Assembly: GCA_003864495.1 (NCBI GenBank)
Contig: ML133504.1
Location: forward strand, 68,507 to 132,506
DNA length: 64,000 bases
Reading direction: 5' to 3'
Source of the DNA: Nemopilema nomurai
Lineage: Eukaryota > Cnidaria > Scyphozoa > Rhizostomeae > Rhizostomatidae
A model generated the notes under the pieces. The model saw only the letters and a list, made by a program, of their open reading frames with translations. It ran no database searches and had not been told where the DNA came from. Shown piece by piece: positions 52,009-62,523 of the stretch; position 1 is the first letter of the stretch, and each line of letters begins with the position of its first letter. The position numbers were made by a program, and so were the translations under genes.

Positions 52009-55000
52009 CCCAGCCTCGTTTTGGTGCTAAAAGCCCTAGGTTCTTACGTCCTAGCCTCGTTTCCAAGCAAGCCACGTTTTGGTATTAAAGCCCTAGCCTT
52101 GTTCTCCACCTACCTTTTTTCCCAGCTAGCCTCGTTTAGGTGCTAAAGCCCTAGCCTCGTTTTTCGTCCTAGCCTCGTTTCCACGGAAGCCTCGTTTTGG
52201 TGCTAAAAGCCTTAGCCTCGTTTTTTTCGTAGCCTTGTATCCATGCTAGCCTTGTTTTTGTGCTAAAAGTTCTAGCCTCGTTTTTGTCATAGCCTTTTTT
52301 TCATCGTAGCCTCGTTTTCATGCTAGTCTCGTTTTAGTTCTAAAAGCCCTAGCCATTTTTTCGTCCTAGCCTCGTTTCCATGCTAGCCTCGTTTTCGTCC
52401 TAGCCTCGTTTTGGTGCTAAAAGCTCTAGGCTCTTACGTCCTAGCCTCGTTTCCAAGCAAGCCACGTTTTGGTATTAAAGCCCTAGCCTCGTTTTTGTCC
52501 TAGCCTCTTTTCCATGCTAGCTCATTAAGGTGCTAAAAGTTCTAGCCTCGTTTATGTCATAGCCTCGTTTCCATGCTAGCCTCGTTTCGTCCTAGCTCGT
52601 TTCCGTTCTTGCCTCATTTTGGTGCTAAAAGGTCTAGCCTCATTTCCATGCTAGCTTCGTTTAGATGCTGAAAACCCTAGCCTCGTTTTCGTTCTAGCCT
52701 CTTTTCCATGCTAGCCTCGTTAAGGTGCTAAAAGTTCTAGCCTCGTTTAGGTCATAGCCTTTTTTCATCATAGCCTCGTTTTCATGCTAGTCTCGTTTTG
52801 GTTCTAAAAGCCCTAGCCTCTTTTTCGTCCTAGCCTCGTTTCCATGGAAGCCTCGTTTTGGTGCTAAAAGCCCTAGCCTCCTTTTCGTCCAAACCTCGTT
52901 TCCGTGCTAAAAGCCCTAGCCTCTTTTTATTCTAGCTTCGTTTCCATGCTAGCCTTGTTTTCGTCCTAGCCTGCTTTCCATGCAAGCCTTGTTTTGGTTC
53001 TAAAGCCCGAGCCTCGTTTCTGGTTTTTTCCTAGCCTTCTTTCCATGCCCTCCCCAAACCCTAACCCTAAACCTAATCCCAAACCCTAACCCCAAACCCT
53101 AGCCCTAACCCTAGCCTTATTTTCGTCCTAGCCCGTTTTGTTACAAAAAGCCTTAACCTCGTTTTTGTCCTAGTCTCGTTTTCCTTTAGCTACGTTTTCG
53201 TCTAGCCTTGTTTCCATGCTAGCCTCGTTTCCATCCAAGCCTCGTTTTGATCTAAAATCACTAGCCTTGTTTGCATGCTAGCCTCGTTTCCATGCAAGCC
53301 TTGTTTGGGTGCGAAAAGCCCTAGCCTCTTTTTTGTCCTAGCCTCGTTTCCATGCTAGCCTCGTTTTCGTGCTGAAAGCCCTAGCCTCGTTTTCGTCCTA
53401 GCCTCTTTTCCGTGCTAGCCTCGTTAAGGTGCTAAAAGTTCTAGCCTCGTTTATGTCATAGCCTTTTTTCATCGTAGCCTCGTTTTCATGCTAGTCTCGT
53501 TTTGGTTCTAAAAGCCCTAGCCTCTTTTTCGTCCTATCCTCGTTTCCATGGAAGCCTCGTTTGGTGCTAAAGCCCTAGCCTCTTTTTGTCCTAGCCTCGT
53601 TTGCATGCTAGCCTCGTTTTCCTCCTAGCCTCTTTTCCATGCTAGCCTCGTTAAGGTGCTGAAAGCCCTAACCTCGTTTATGTCATAGCTTTGTTTTCAT
53701 CGTAGCTTCGTTTTCATACTAGTCTCGCTTTGGTTCTAAAAGCCCTAGCCTCTTTTTCGTCCTAGCCTCGTTTCCATGCTAGCCTCGTTTTCGTCCTAGC
53801 CTTGTTTTCCTCTTAGCCTCGTTTGCATGCTAGCCTCGTTTTCGTCCAAGCCTCCTTTCCATGCTTGCCTCGTTTTCCTCCTAGCCTCGTTTCCATGCTA
53901 GCCTCGTTTCCACGGAAGCCTCGTTTTGGTGCTAAAAGCCCTAGCCTCTTTTTGTTCTAGCGTCGTTTCCATGCTAGCCTTGTTTTCGTCCAAGCCTCGT
54001 TTCCATGCTAGCCTCGTTTCCATGCTAGCGTTGTTAAGGTGCTAAAAGTTCTAGCCTCGTTTATGTAATAGCCTCGTTTTCATCGTAGCATCGTCTCCAT
54101 GCTAGCCTCGTTTGGTGCTAAAAGCCTTAGCCTCGTTTCCATGCTAACCTCGTTTTGGTTCTAAAAGCCCTAGCCTTTTTCGTCGTAGCGTCGTTTCCAT
54201 GCTAGCCTCGTTTAGATGCTGAAAGACCTAGTCTCGTTTTCGTCCTAGCCTCTTTTCCATGCTAGCCTTGTTCTTGTCCAAGCCTCGTTTCCATGCAAGC
54301 CTCGTTTCCATGCCCAGCCTCGTTTTGGTGCTAAAAGCCCTAGTTTCATACGTCCTAGCCTCGTTTCCAAGTAAGCCACGTTTTGGTATTAAAGCCCTAG
54401 CCTTGTTCTCCACCTAGCTTTGTTTCCCAGCTAGCCTCGTTTAGGTGCTAAAAGCCCTAGCCTCGTTTCGTCCTAGCCTCGTTTCCACGGAAGCCTCGTT
54501 TTGGTGCTAAAAGCCTTAGCCTCGTTTTTTTGTAGCCTTGTATCCATGCTAGCCTTGTTTTGTGCTAAAAGTTCTAGCCTCGTTTATGTCATAGCCTTTT
54601 TTCATCGTAGCCTCGTTTTCATGCTAGTCTCGTTTTAGTTCTAAAAGCCCTAGCCATTTTTCGTCCTAGCCTCGTTTCCATGCTAGCCTCGTTTTTGTCC
54701 TAGCCTCGTTTTGGTGCTAAAAGCCCTAGGCTCTTACGTCCTAGCCTCGTTTCCAAGCAAGCCACGTTTTGGTATTAAAGCCCTAGCCTCGTTTTCGTCC
54801 TAGCCTCTTTTCCATGCTAGGCTCATTAAGGTGCTAAAAGTTCTAGCCTCGTTTATGTCATAGTTTCGTTTTCATACTAGTCTCGTTTTGGTTCTAAATG
54901 CCCTAGCCTCGTTTATGTCATAGCCTCGTTGTCCTCGTAGCCTCGTTTCCATGCTAGCCTCTTTTCTACGGAAGCCTCGTTTTGGTTCTAAAAGCCCTAG

Positions 55001-57127
55001 CCTCGTTTCCATGCTAGCCTCGTTTATATGCTGAAAGCCCTAGCCTCGTTTATGTCATAGCTTCGTTTTCATCGTAGCCTCGTTTTCCATGCTAGCCTTG
55101 TTTTCGTCAAGCCTCGTTTCCATGCTAGCCTCGTTTCCATGCTAGCCTCGTTTCCATGCTAGCCTCGTTTCCATGCTAGCCTCGTTTCCATGCAAGCCTT
55201 TTTTTGGTGCGAAAACTCTAGCCTCTTTTTGTCCTAGCCTCGTTTCCATGCTAGCCTCGTTTTCGTCCTAGCCTCGTTTCCATGCTAGCCTTGTTTAGAT
55301 GCTGAAGCCCTAGCCTCGTTTTCGTCCTAGCCTCTCTTAGATGCTAGCCTCGTTAAGGTGCCAAAAGTTCTACTTTCGTTTATGTCATAAACCTCGTTTT
55401 CATCGTAGCCTCGTTTTCATACCAGTCTCGTTTTGGTTCTAAAAGCCCTAGCCTCTTTTTCTTCCTAGCCTCGTTTCCAAGATAGCCTCGTTTTCGTCCT
55501 AGCCTCGTTTCCGTGCTAGCCTTGTTTTGGTGCTAGCCTCGTTTAGATGCTGAAAGACCTAGCCTCGTTTTCATCCTACTCTCTTTTAAATGCTAGCGTT
55601 GTTAAGGTGCTAAAAGTTCTAGCCTCGTTTATGTAATAGCCTCGTTTTCATCGTAGCATCGTCTCCATGCTAGCCTCGTTTTGGTGCTAAAAGCCTTAGC
55701 CTCGTTTCCATGCTAACCTCGTTTTGGTTCTAAAAGCCCTAGCCTCTTTTCGTCCTAGCGTCGTTTCCATGCTAGCCTCGTTTAGATGCTGAAAGACCTA
55801 GCCTCGTTTTCGTCCTAGCCTCTTTTTCATGCTAGCCTTGTTTTTCGTCCAAGCCTCGTTTCCATGCAAGCCTCGTTTCCATCCCAGCCTTGTTTTGGTG
55901 CTAAAAGCCCTAGGTTCTTACGTCCTAGCCTCGTTTCCAAGCAAGCCACGTTTTGGTATTAAAGCCCTAGCCTAGTTCTCCACCTAGCTTTTTTTCCCAG
56001 CTAGCCTCCTTTAGGTGCTAAAAGCCCTAGCCTCGTTTTCGTCCTAGCCTCGTTTCCACGGAAGCCTCGTTTTGGTGCTAAAAGCCTTAGCCTCGTTTTT
56101 TTCGTAGCCTTGTATCCATGCTAGCCTTGTTTTTGTGCTAAAAGTTCTAGCTCGTTTATGTCATAGCCTTTTTTTCATCGTAGCCTCGTTTTCATGCTAG
56201 TCTCGTTTTAGTTCTAAAAGCCCTAGCCATTTTTTCGTCCTAGCCTCGTTTCCATGCTAGCCTCGTTTCCTCCTAGCCTCGTTTGGTGCTAAAAGCCCTA
56301 GGCTCTTACGTCCTAGCTTCGTTTCCAAGCAAGCCACGTTTTGGTATTAAAGCCCTAGCCTCGTTTTCGTCCTAGCCTCTTTTCCATGCTAGGCTCATTA
56401 AGGTGCTAAAAGTTCTAGCCTCGTTTATGTCATAGCCTCGTTTTCATCCTAGCCTCGTTTTCATACTAGTCTCGTTTTGGTTCTAAATGCCCTAGCCTCT
56501 TTTTCGTCCTAGCCTCGTTGTCATGCTAGCCTCGTTTTTGTGCTAGCCTCGTTTTCGTGCTAGCCTCGTTTGGTGCTAAAAGCCCTAGCCTCGTTACCAT
56601 GCTAGCCTCGTTAGATGCTGAAAGACCTAGCCTCGTTTCGTCCTAGCCTCTTTTCCATGATAGCCTCGTTAAGGTGCTAAAAGTTCTAGCCTCGTTTATG
56701 TAATAGCCTCGTTTTCATCGTAGCATCGTCTTTATGCTAGCCTCGTTTTGGTGCTAAAAGCCTTAGCCTCGTTTCCATGCTAACCTCGTTTTGGTTCTAA
56801 AAGCCCTAGCCTCTTTTTCGTCTTAGCGTCGTTTCCATGCTAGCCTCGTTTAGATGCTGAAAGACCTAGCCTCGTTTTCGTCCTAGCCTCTTTTCCATGC
56901 TAGCCTTGTTTTCGTGCAAGCCTCGTTTCCATGCAAGCCTCGTTTCCATGCCCAGCCTCGTTTTGGTGCTAAAAGCCCTAGGTTCTTACGTCCTAGCCTC
57001 GTTTCCAAGCAAGCCACGTTTTGGTATTGAAGCCCTAGCCTTGTTCTCCACCTACCTTTTTTCCCAGCTAGCCTCGTTTAGGTGCTAAAAGCCCTAGCCT
57101 CGTTTCCATTTAAGCCTCGTTTCCATG
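52009..57127 (+). repeat. 5.1-kb higher-order repeat, copy 2
   Basis: The 5,119-bp tandem partner of 46,869-52,008. It is 21 bp shorter, apparently through many scattered small losses, mostly one base (for example near 52,520, 53,190, 53,255, 54,112, 55,106, 56,148 and 56,620). A third partial copy starts at 57,128 and diverges near 57,540. Island 11 lies at 53,048-53,112. Confidence 0.92.
53048..53112 (+). repeat. Telomere-like island 11
   Basis: 65 bp, from the 5.1-kb copy of island 10. Its start reads CCCTCCCCAAACCC, missing two A bases compared with CCCTAACCCC in islands 10 and 12. The rest shares the AAACCTAATCCC variant. Confidence 0.9.
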
Positions 57128-60100
57128 CCCAGCCTCGTTTTGGTGCTAAAAGCCCTAGGTTCTTACGTCCTAGCCTCGTTTCCAAGCAAGCCACGTTTTG
57201 GTATTAAAGCCCTAGCCTTGTTCTCCACCTACCTTTTTTCCCAGCTAGCCTCGTTTAGGTGCTAAAAGCCCTAGCCTCGTTTTCGTCCTAGCCTCGTTTC
57301 CACGGAAGCCTCGTTTTGGTGCTAAAAGCCTTAGCCTCGTTTTTTTCGTAGCCTTGTATCCATGCTAGCCTTGTTTTTGTGCTAAAAGTTCTAGCCTCGT
57401 TTTTGTCATAGCCTTTTTTTCATCGTAGCCTCGTTTTCATGCTAGTCTCGTTTTAGTTCTAAAAGCCCTAGCCATTTTTTCGTCCTAGCCTCGTTTCCAT
57501 GCTAGCCTCGTTTTCGTCCTAGCCTCGTTTTGGTGCTAAAAGCCCTAGGTTCTTACGTCCTAGCCTCGTTTCCAAGCAAGCCACGTTTTGGTATTAAAGC
57601 CCTAGCCTTGTTCTCCACCTAGCTTTGTTTCCCAGCTAGCCTCGTTTAGGTGCTAAAAGCCCTAGCCTCGTTTTCGTCCTAGCCTCGTTTCCACGGAAGC
57701 CTCGTTTTGGTGCTAAAAGCCTTAGCCTCGTTTTTTTCGTAGCCTCTTTTCCATGCTAGGCTCATTAAGGTGCTAAAAGTTCTAGCCTCGTTTATGTCAT
57801 AGCCTCGTTTTCATCCTAGCCTCGTTTTCATACTAGTCTCGTTTTGGTTCTAAAAACCCTAGCCTCTTTTTCGTCCTAGCCTCGTTTCCATGCTAGCCTC
57901 GTTTTCGTGCTAGCCTCGTTTTCGTGCTAGCCTCGTTTTGGTGCTAAAAGCCCTAGCCTCGTTACCATGCTAGCCTCGTTTAGATGCTGAAAGACCTAGC
58001 CTCGTTTTCGTCCTAGCCTCTTTTCCATGATAGCCTCGTTAAGGTGTTAAAAGCTCTAGCCTCGTTTATGTCATAGCTTCGTTTTCATCGTAGCCTCGTT
58101 TTCATGCTAGTCTCGTTTTGGTTCTAAAAGCCCTAGCCATTTTTTCGTCCCAGCCTCGATTCCATGGAAGCCTCGTTTTGGTGCTAAAGCCCTACCTTTT
58201 TTTTGCCCTAGCCTCGTTTCCATGCTAGTTTCGTTTTCGTCCTAGCCTCGTTTTGGTGCTAAAAGCCCTGGGCTCTTACGTCCTAGCCTCGTTTCCAAGC
58301 AAGCCACGTTTTGGTTTTAAAGCCCTAGCCTCTTTTTCGTCCTAGCCTCTTTTCCATGCTAGCCTCGTTAAGGTGCTAAAAGTTCTAGCCTCGTTTTTGT
58401 CATAGCCTCGTTTTCATCGTAGCCTCGTTTTCATAGTAGTCTCGTTTTGGTTCTAAAAGCCCTAGCCTCTTTTTCGTCCTAGCCTCGTTTCCAAGCTAGC
58501 CTCGTTTTCGTCCTAGCCTCGTTTCCATGCTAGCCTCGTTTAGATGCTGAAAGACCTAGCCTAGTTTTCGTCCTAGCCTCTTTTCCATGCTAGCCTCGTT
58601 AAGGTGCTAAAAGCTCTACCCTCGTTTATGTAATAGCCTCGTTTTCATCGTAGCATCGTCTCCGTGCTAGCCTCGTTTTGGTGCTAAAAGCCTTAGCCTC
58701 GTTTCCATGCTAACCTCGTTTAGATGGTGAAAGCCTTAGCCTCGTTTTCATCCTACTCTCTTTTAAATGCTAGCGTTGTTAAGGTGCTAAAAGTTCTAGC
58801 CTCATTTATGTAATAGCCTCGTTTTCATCGTAGCATCGTCTCCATGCTAGCCTCGTTTTGGTGCTAAAAGCCTTAGCCTCGTTTCCATGCTAACCTCGTT
58901 TTGGTTCTAAAAGCCCTAGCCTCTTTTTCGTCCTAGCGTCGTTTCCATGCTAGCCTCATTTAGATGCTGAAAGACCTAGCCTCGTTTTCGTCCTAGCCTC
59001 TTTTCCATGCTAGCCTTGTTTTCGTCCAAGCCTCGTTTCCATGCAAGCCTCGTTTCCATGCCCAGCCTCGTTTTGGTGCTAAAAGCCCTAGGTTCTTACG
59101 TCCTAGCCTCGTTTCCAAGCAAGCCACGTTTTGGTATTAAAGCCCTAGCCTTGTTCTCCACCTAGCTTTGTTTCCCAGCTAGCCTCGTTTAGGTGCTAAA
59201 AGCCCTAGCCTCGTTTTCGTCCTAGCCTCGTTTCCACGGAAGCCTCGTTTTGGTGCTAAAAGCCTTAGCCTCGTTTTTTTCGTAGCCTTGTATCCATGCT
59301 AACCTTGTTTTCGTGCTAAAAGTTCTAGCCTCGTTTATGTCATAGCCTTTTTTTCATCGTAGCCTCGTTTTCATGCTAGTCTCGTTTTAGTTCTAAAAGC
59401 CCTAGCCATTTTTTCGTCCTAGCCTCGTTTCCATGCTAGCCTCGTTTTCGTCCTAGTTTCGTTTTGGTGCTAAAAGCTCTAGGCTCTTACGTCCTAGCCT
59501 CGTTTCCAAGCAAGCCACGTTTTGGTATTAAAGCCCTAGCCTCGTTTTCGTCCTAGCCTCTTTTTCATGCTAGGCTCATTAAGGTGCTAAAAGTTCTAGC
59601 CTCGTTTATGTCATAGCCTCGTTTCCATGCTAGCCACGTTTTCGTCCTAGCCTCGTTTCCGTGCTTGCCTCGTTTTGGTGCTAAAAGGTCTAGCCTCATT
59701 TCCATGCTAGCTTCGTTTAGATGCTGAAAACCCTAGCCTCGTTTTCGTTCTAGCCTCTTTTCCATGCTAGCCTCGTTAAGGTGCTAAAAGTTCTAGCCTC
59801 GTTTAGGTCATAGCCTTTTTTCATCATAGCCTCGTTTTCATGCTAGTCTCGTTTTGGTTCTAAAAGCCCTAGCCTCTTTTTCGTCCTAGCCTCGTTTCCA
59901 TGGAAGCCTCGTTTTGGTGCTAAAAGCCCTAGCCTCCTTTTCGTCCAAACCTCGTTTCCGTGCTAAAAGCCCTAGCCTCTTTTTATTCTAGCTTCGTTTC
60001 CATGCTAGCCTTGTTTTCGTCCTAGCCTGCTTTCCATGCAAGCCTTGTTTTGGTTCTAAAGCCCGAGCCTCGTTTCTGGTTTTTTCCTAGCCTTCTTTCC

Positions 60101-61100
60101 ATGCCCTAACCCCAAACCCTAACCCTAAACCTAATCCCAAACCCTAACCCCAAACCCTAGCCCTAACCCTAGCCTTATTTTCGTCCTAGCCCGTTTTGTT
60201 ACAAAAAGCCTTAGCCTCGTTTTTGTCCTAGTCTCGTTTTCCTTCTAGCTACGTTTTCGTCCTAGCCTTGTTTCCATGCTAGCCTCGTTTCCATCAAAGC
60301 CTCGTTTTGATGCTAAAAATCACTAGCCTTGTTTGCATGCTAGCCTCGTTTCCATGCAAGCCTTGTTTTGGTGCGAAAAGCCCTAGCCTCTTTTTTGTCC
60401 TAGCCTCGTTTCCATGCTAGCCTCGTTTTCGTGCTGAAAGCCCTAGCCTCGTTTTCGTCCTAGCCTCTTTTCCGTGCTAGCCTCGTTAAGGTGCTAAAAG
60501 TTCTAGCCTCGTTTATGTCATAGCCTTTTTTCATCGTAGCCTCGTTTTCATGCTAGTCTCGTTTTGGTTCTAAAAGCCCTAGCCTCTTTTTCGTCCTATC
60601 CTCGTTTCCATGGAAGCCTCGTTTTGGTGCTAAAGCCCTAGCCTCTTTTTGTCCTAGCCTCGTTTGCATGCTAGCCTCGTTTTCCTCCTAGCCTCTTTTC
60701 CATGCTAGCCTCGTTAAGGTGCTGAAAGCCCTAACCTCGTTTATGTCATAGCTTTGTTTTCATCGTAGCTTCATTTTCATACTAGTCTCGCTTTGGTTCT
60801 AAAAGCCCTAGCCTCTTTTTCGTCCTAGCCTCGTTTCCATGCTAGCCTCGTTTTCGTCCTAGCCTTGTTTTCCTCTTAGCCTCGTTTGCATGCTAGCCTC
60901 GTTTTCGTCCAAGCCTCCTTTCCATGCTTGCCTCGTTTTCCTCCTAGCCTCGTTTCCATGCTAGCCTCGTTTCCACGGAAGCCTCGTTTTGGTGCTAAAA
61001 GCCCTAGCCTCTTTTTGTTCTAGCCTCGTTTCCATGCTAGCCTTGTTTTCGTCCAAGCCTCGTTTCCATGCTAGCCTCGTTTCCACGGAAGCCTCGTTTT
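57128..61100 (+). repeat. Satellite mosaic with the last telomere cassette
   Basis: The start (57,128-57,540) is a partial third 5.1-kb unit. The middle resembles 45.7-47.4 kb. From about 59,640 to 61,070 it closely follows 47,440-48,870, with the islands at 60,104 and 47,907 aligned at an offset of 12,197 bp. No gene is seen. Confidence 0.85.
60104..60170 (+). repeat. Telomere-like island 12
   Basis: 67 bp with the same variants as island 10. It is the last island before the degenerate edge. The flanks match island 10 for more than 900 bp on the right and about 460 bp on the left. Confidence 0.9.
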
Positions 61101-62523
61101 GGTGCTAAAAGCCTTAGCCTCGTTTTCTTCGTAGTTTTGTATCCATGCTAGCCTTATTTTGGTGCTAAAATCCCCAGCCTCTTTCTCATCCTAGCTTCGT
61201 TTCCATGGAAGCCTCGTTTTGGTGCTAAAGCTCTAGCGTCGTTTTCCACCTAGCCTCGTTTCTATGTAAGCCTCGTTTTGGTATTTAAGCCCTAGCTTCG
61301 TTTTCGTCCTAGCCTCATTTCCATGCTAGCCTCGTTTTCGTCCTAGCCTCTTTACCATGCTAGCCTCATTTTCGTCCTAGCCCGGTTTCCATGCAAGCCT
61401 CGTTTTGGTTCTAAAGCCCTAGCCACGTTTCCGTTTTCCTTTTAGCCTCGTTTCCATGCTTGCCTCGTTTTGGTTCTAAAAACCTAGCCTTGTTTTTCTC
61501 CTAGCCTCGTTTCCATGCTAGCGTCGTTTTCGTCCTAGTCTCGTTTTCATGCTAGCCTCGTTTTCGTCCTAGCCCGGTTTTCATGCAAGCCTCGTTTTTG
61601 TTCTAAAGCCCTAGCCTCGTTTCATTTTCGTCCTAGTCTCGTTTTTATGCTAGCCTCGTTTTGGTTCTAAAAACCTAGCCTTGCTTTTCTCGTAGCCTCG
61701 TTTCCATTCTAGCCTTGTTTAGGTGCTAAAAGCCTTAGCCTCATTTTCTTTCTAGCAGGTTTCCATGCTAGCTACGTTTTCGTGCTAGATACCCTTGCCT
61801 AGTTTCTATACTAGCCTCGTTTTGGTGCGAAAAGCCTTAGCCTCGTTTTCGTCGTAGCCTTGTTTCAATGCTAGCCTTTTTTATGCTAAAAGCCCTAGCC
61901 TCATTTTCTTTCTAGCCTTGTTTTCATGTTAGCCTCGTTTTGGTGCTAGATACCCCTGCCTTGTTTCCATGCTAGCTTTGTTTTGGTGCTAAAAGCCCTA
62001 GCCTCATTTTCCTCCTAGCCTCGTTTCCTGTCTAGCCTCGTTTTTGTCCTAGCCTCGTTTTCGTGCTAGCCTCGTTTTCACGCTAGCCTCATTTTTGTCT
62101 TAAATACCCTTGCCTCTATTTTATGCTAGCCTCGTTTTGGTGCGAAAAGCCCTAGCCTTTTTTTTGTTTTAGCGTCTTTTTGTGCTAACCTCGTTTTGGT
62201 GCTTCAAGCCCCAGCTTCGTTTTCGTTTTAGCCTCGTTTTTTGACCGAGGCTCCTTTCCGTGCTAAAATCCTTAACCTCGTTTTCGTTTAAGCCTCGTTT
62301 TCTCCTAGCCTTGTTTTGGTGCTAAAAGCCCTAGCCTTGTTTTCGTTTTAGCGTCTTTTTCATGCTAGCCTCGTTTTCGTTTTAGCCTCGTTTTGGACCG
62401 AGCTTCGTTTTCATGCTAGCGTCGTTTTTTTGCTAAAAGTCCTAGCCTCGTTTTTGTTTCAGCCTTGTTTGGACCAAGCCTCGTTTTCATGCTTGCATTT
62501 TTATGTTGCTAAAAGCCCTAGCC
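61101..62523 (+). repeat. Degenerate right edge of the satellite
   Basis: The 17-bp rhythm persists but the monomers vary much more than elsewhere: altered tails (TAGATACCCTTGCC, TAAATACCCTTGCC), monomers missing bases, and new words such as GGACCGAGC. I see no kb-scale copy of this part elsewhere in the window. The last recognisable satellite words are GCTAAAAGCCCTAGCC, ending at 62,523, after which the sequence changes abruptly. Array edges are commonly older and less homogenised than interiors; applying that here is inference. Confidence 0.85.

Larger units (their letters stand above)
1..62523 (+). repeat. Giant hierarchical satellite array (17-bp monomer)
   Basis: The whole stretch is built from a 17-bp monomer, CTAGCCTCGTTTTCGTC or CTAGCCTCGTTTCCATG, with point variants. 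A 26-bp form carries a 9-bp tail (CTAAAAGCC, CTGAAAGCC or CTAAAAGTT). Two 17-mers plus one 26-mer make a 60-bp composite, seen for example in consecutive 60-bp steps from 10,381 to 10,620. These are assembled into kb-scale higher-order repeats listed separately. The + strand is pyrimidine-rich throughout; the first consensus has 13 of 17 pyrimidines. The monomer contains the palindrome CTAG, so TAG stops recur on both strands and no long reading frame exists. I do not recognise a named satellite family. The telomere-like islands suggest a subtelomeric or telomere-derived location; this is inference. Confidence 0.97.

Noticed and set aside
45327..57088. Recurrent open frames of 61-63 codons (near-identical copies at 45,327, 46,815, 51,778 and 56,897, beginning MLALFS), and on the other strand at 41,747, 49,097 and 54,228
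   Set aside because: They are identical because they sit in copied satellite, not because of selection. They arise where several monomers in a row lack CTAG, and translate plain monomers. No ribosome or domain evidence supports them.
2918..60170. A true chromosome terminus inside the window
   Set aside because: Each telomeric tract is under 100 bp, contains variant units and is followed by satellite on both sides. They are interstitial.
1..62523. CRISPR-like array
   Set aside because: The repeats are contiguous and grade into one another, without unique spacers, and the context is animal DNA.
1..62523. Helical phasing (curved DNA) from the regular T runs
   Set aside because: T runs recur every 17 bp, which does not match multiples of about 10.5 bp, and 60 bp is not a whole number of turns either. 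No clear phasing argument can be made.
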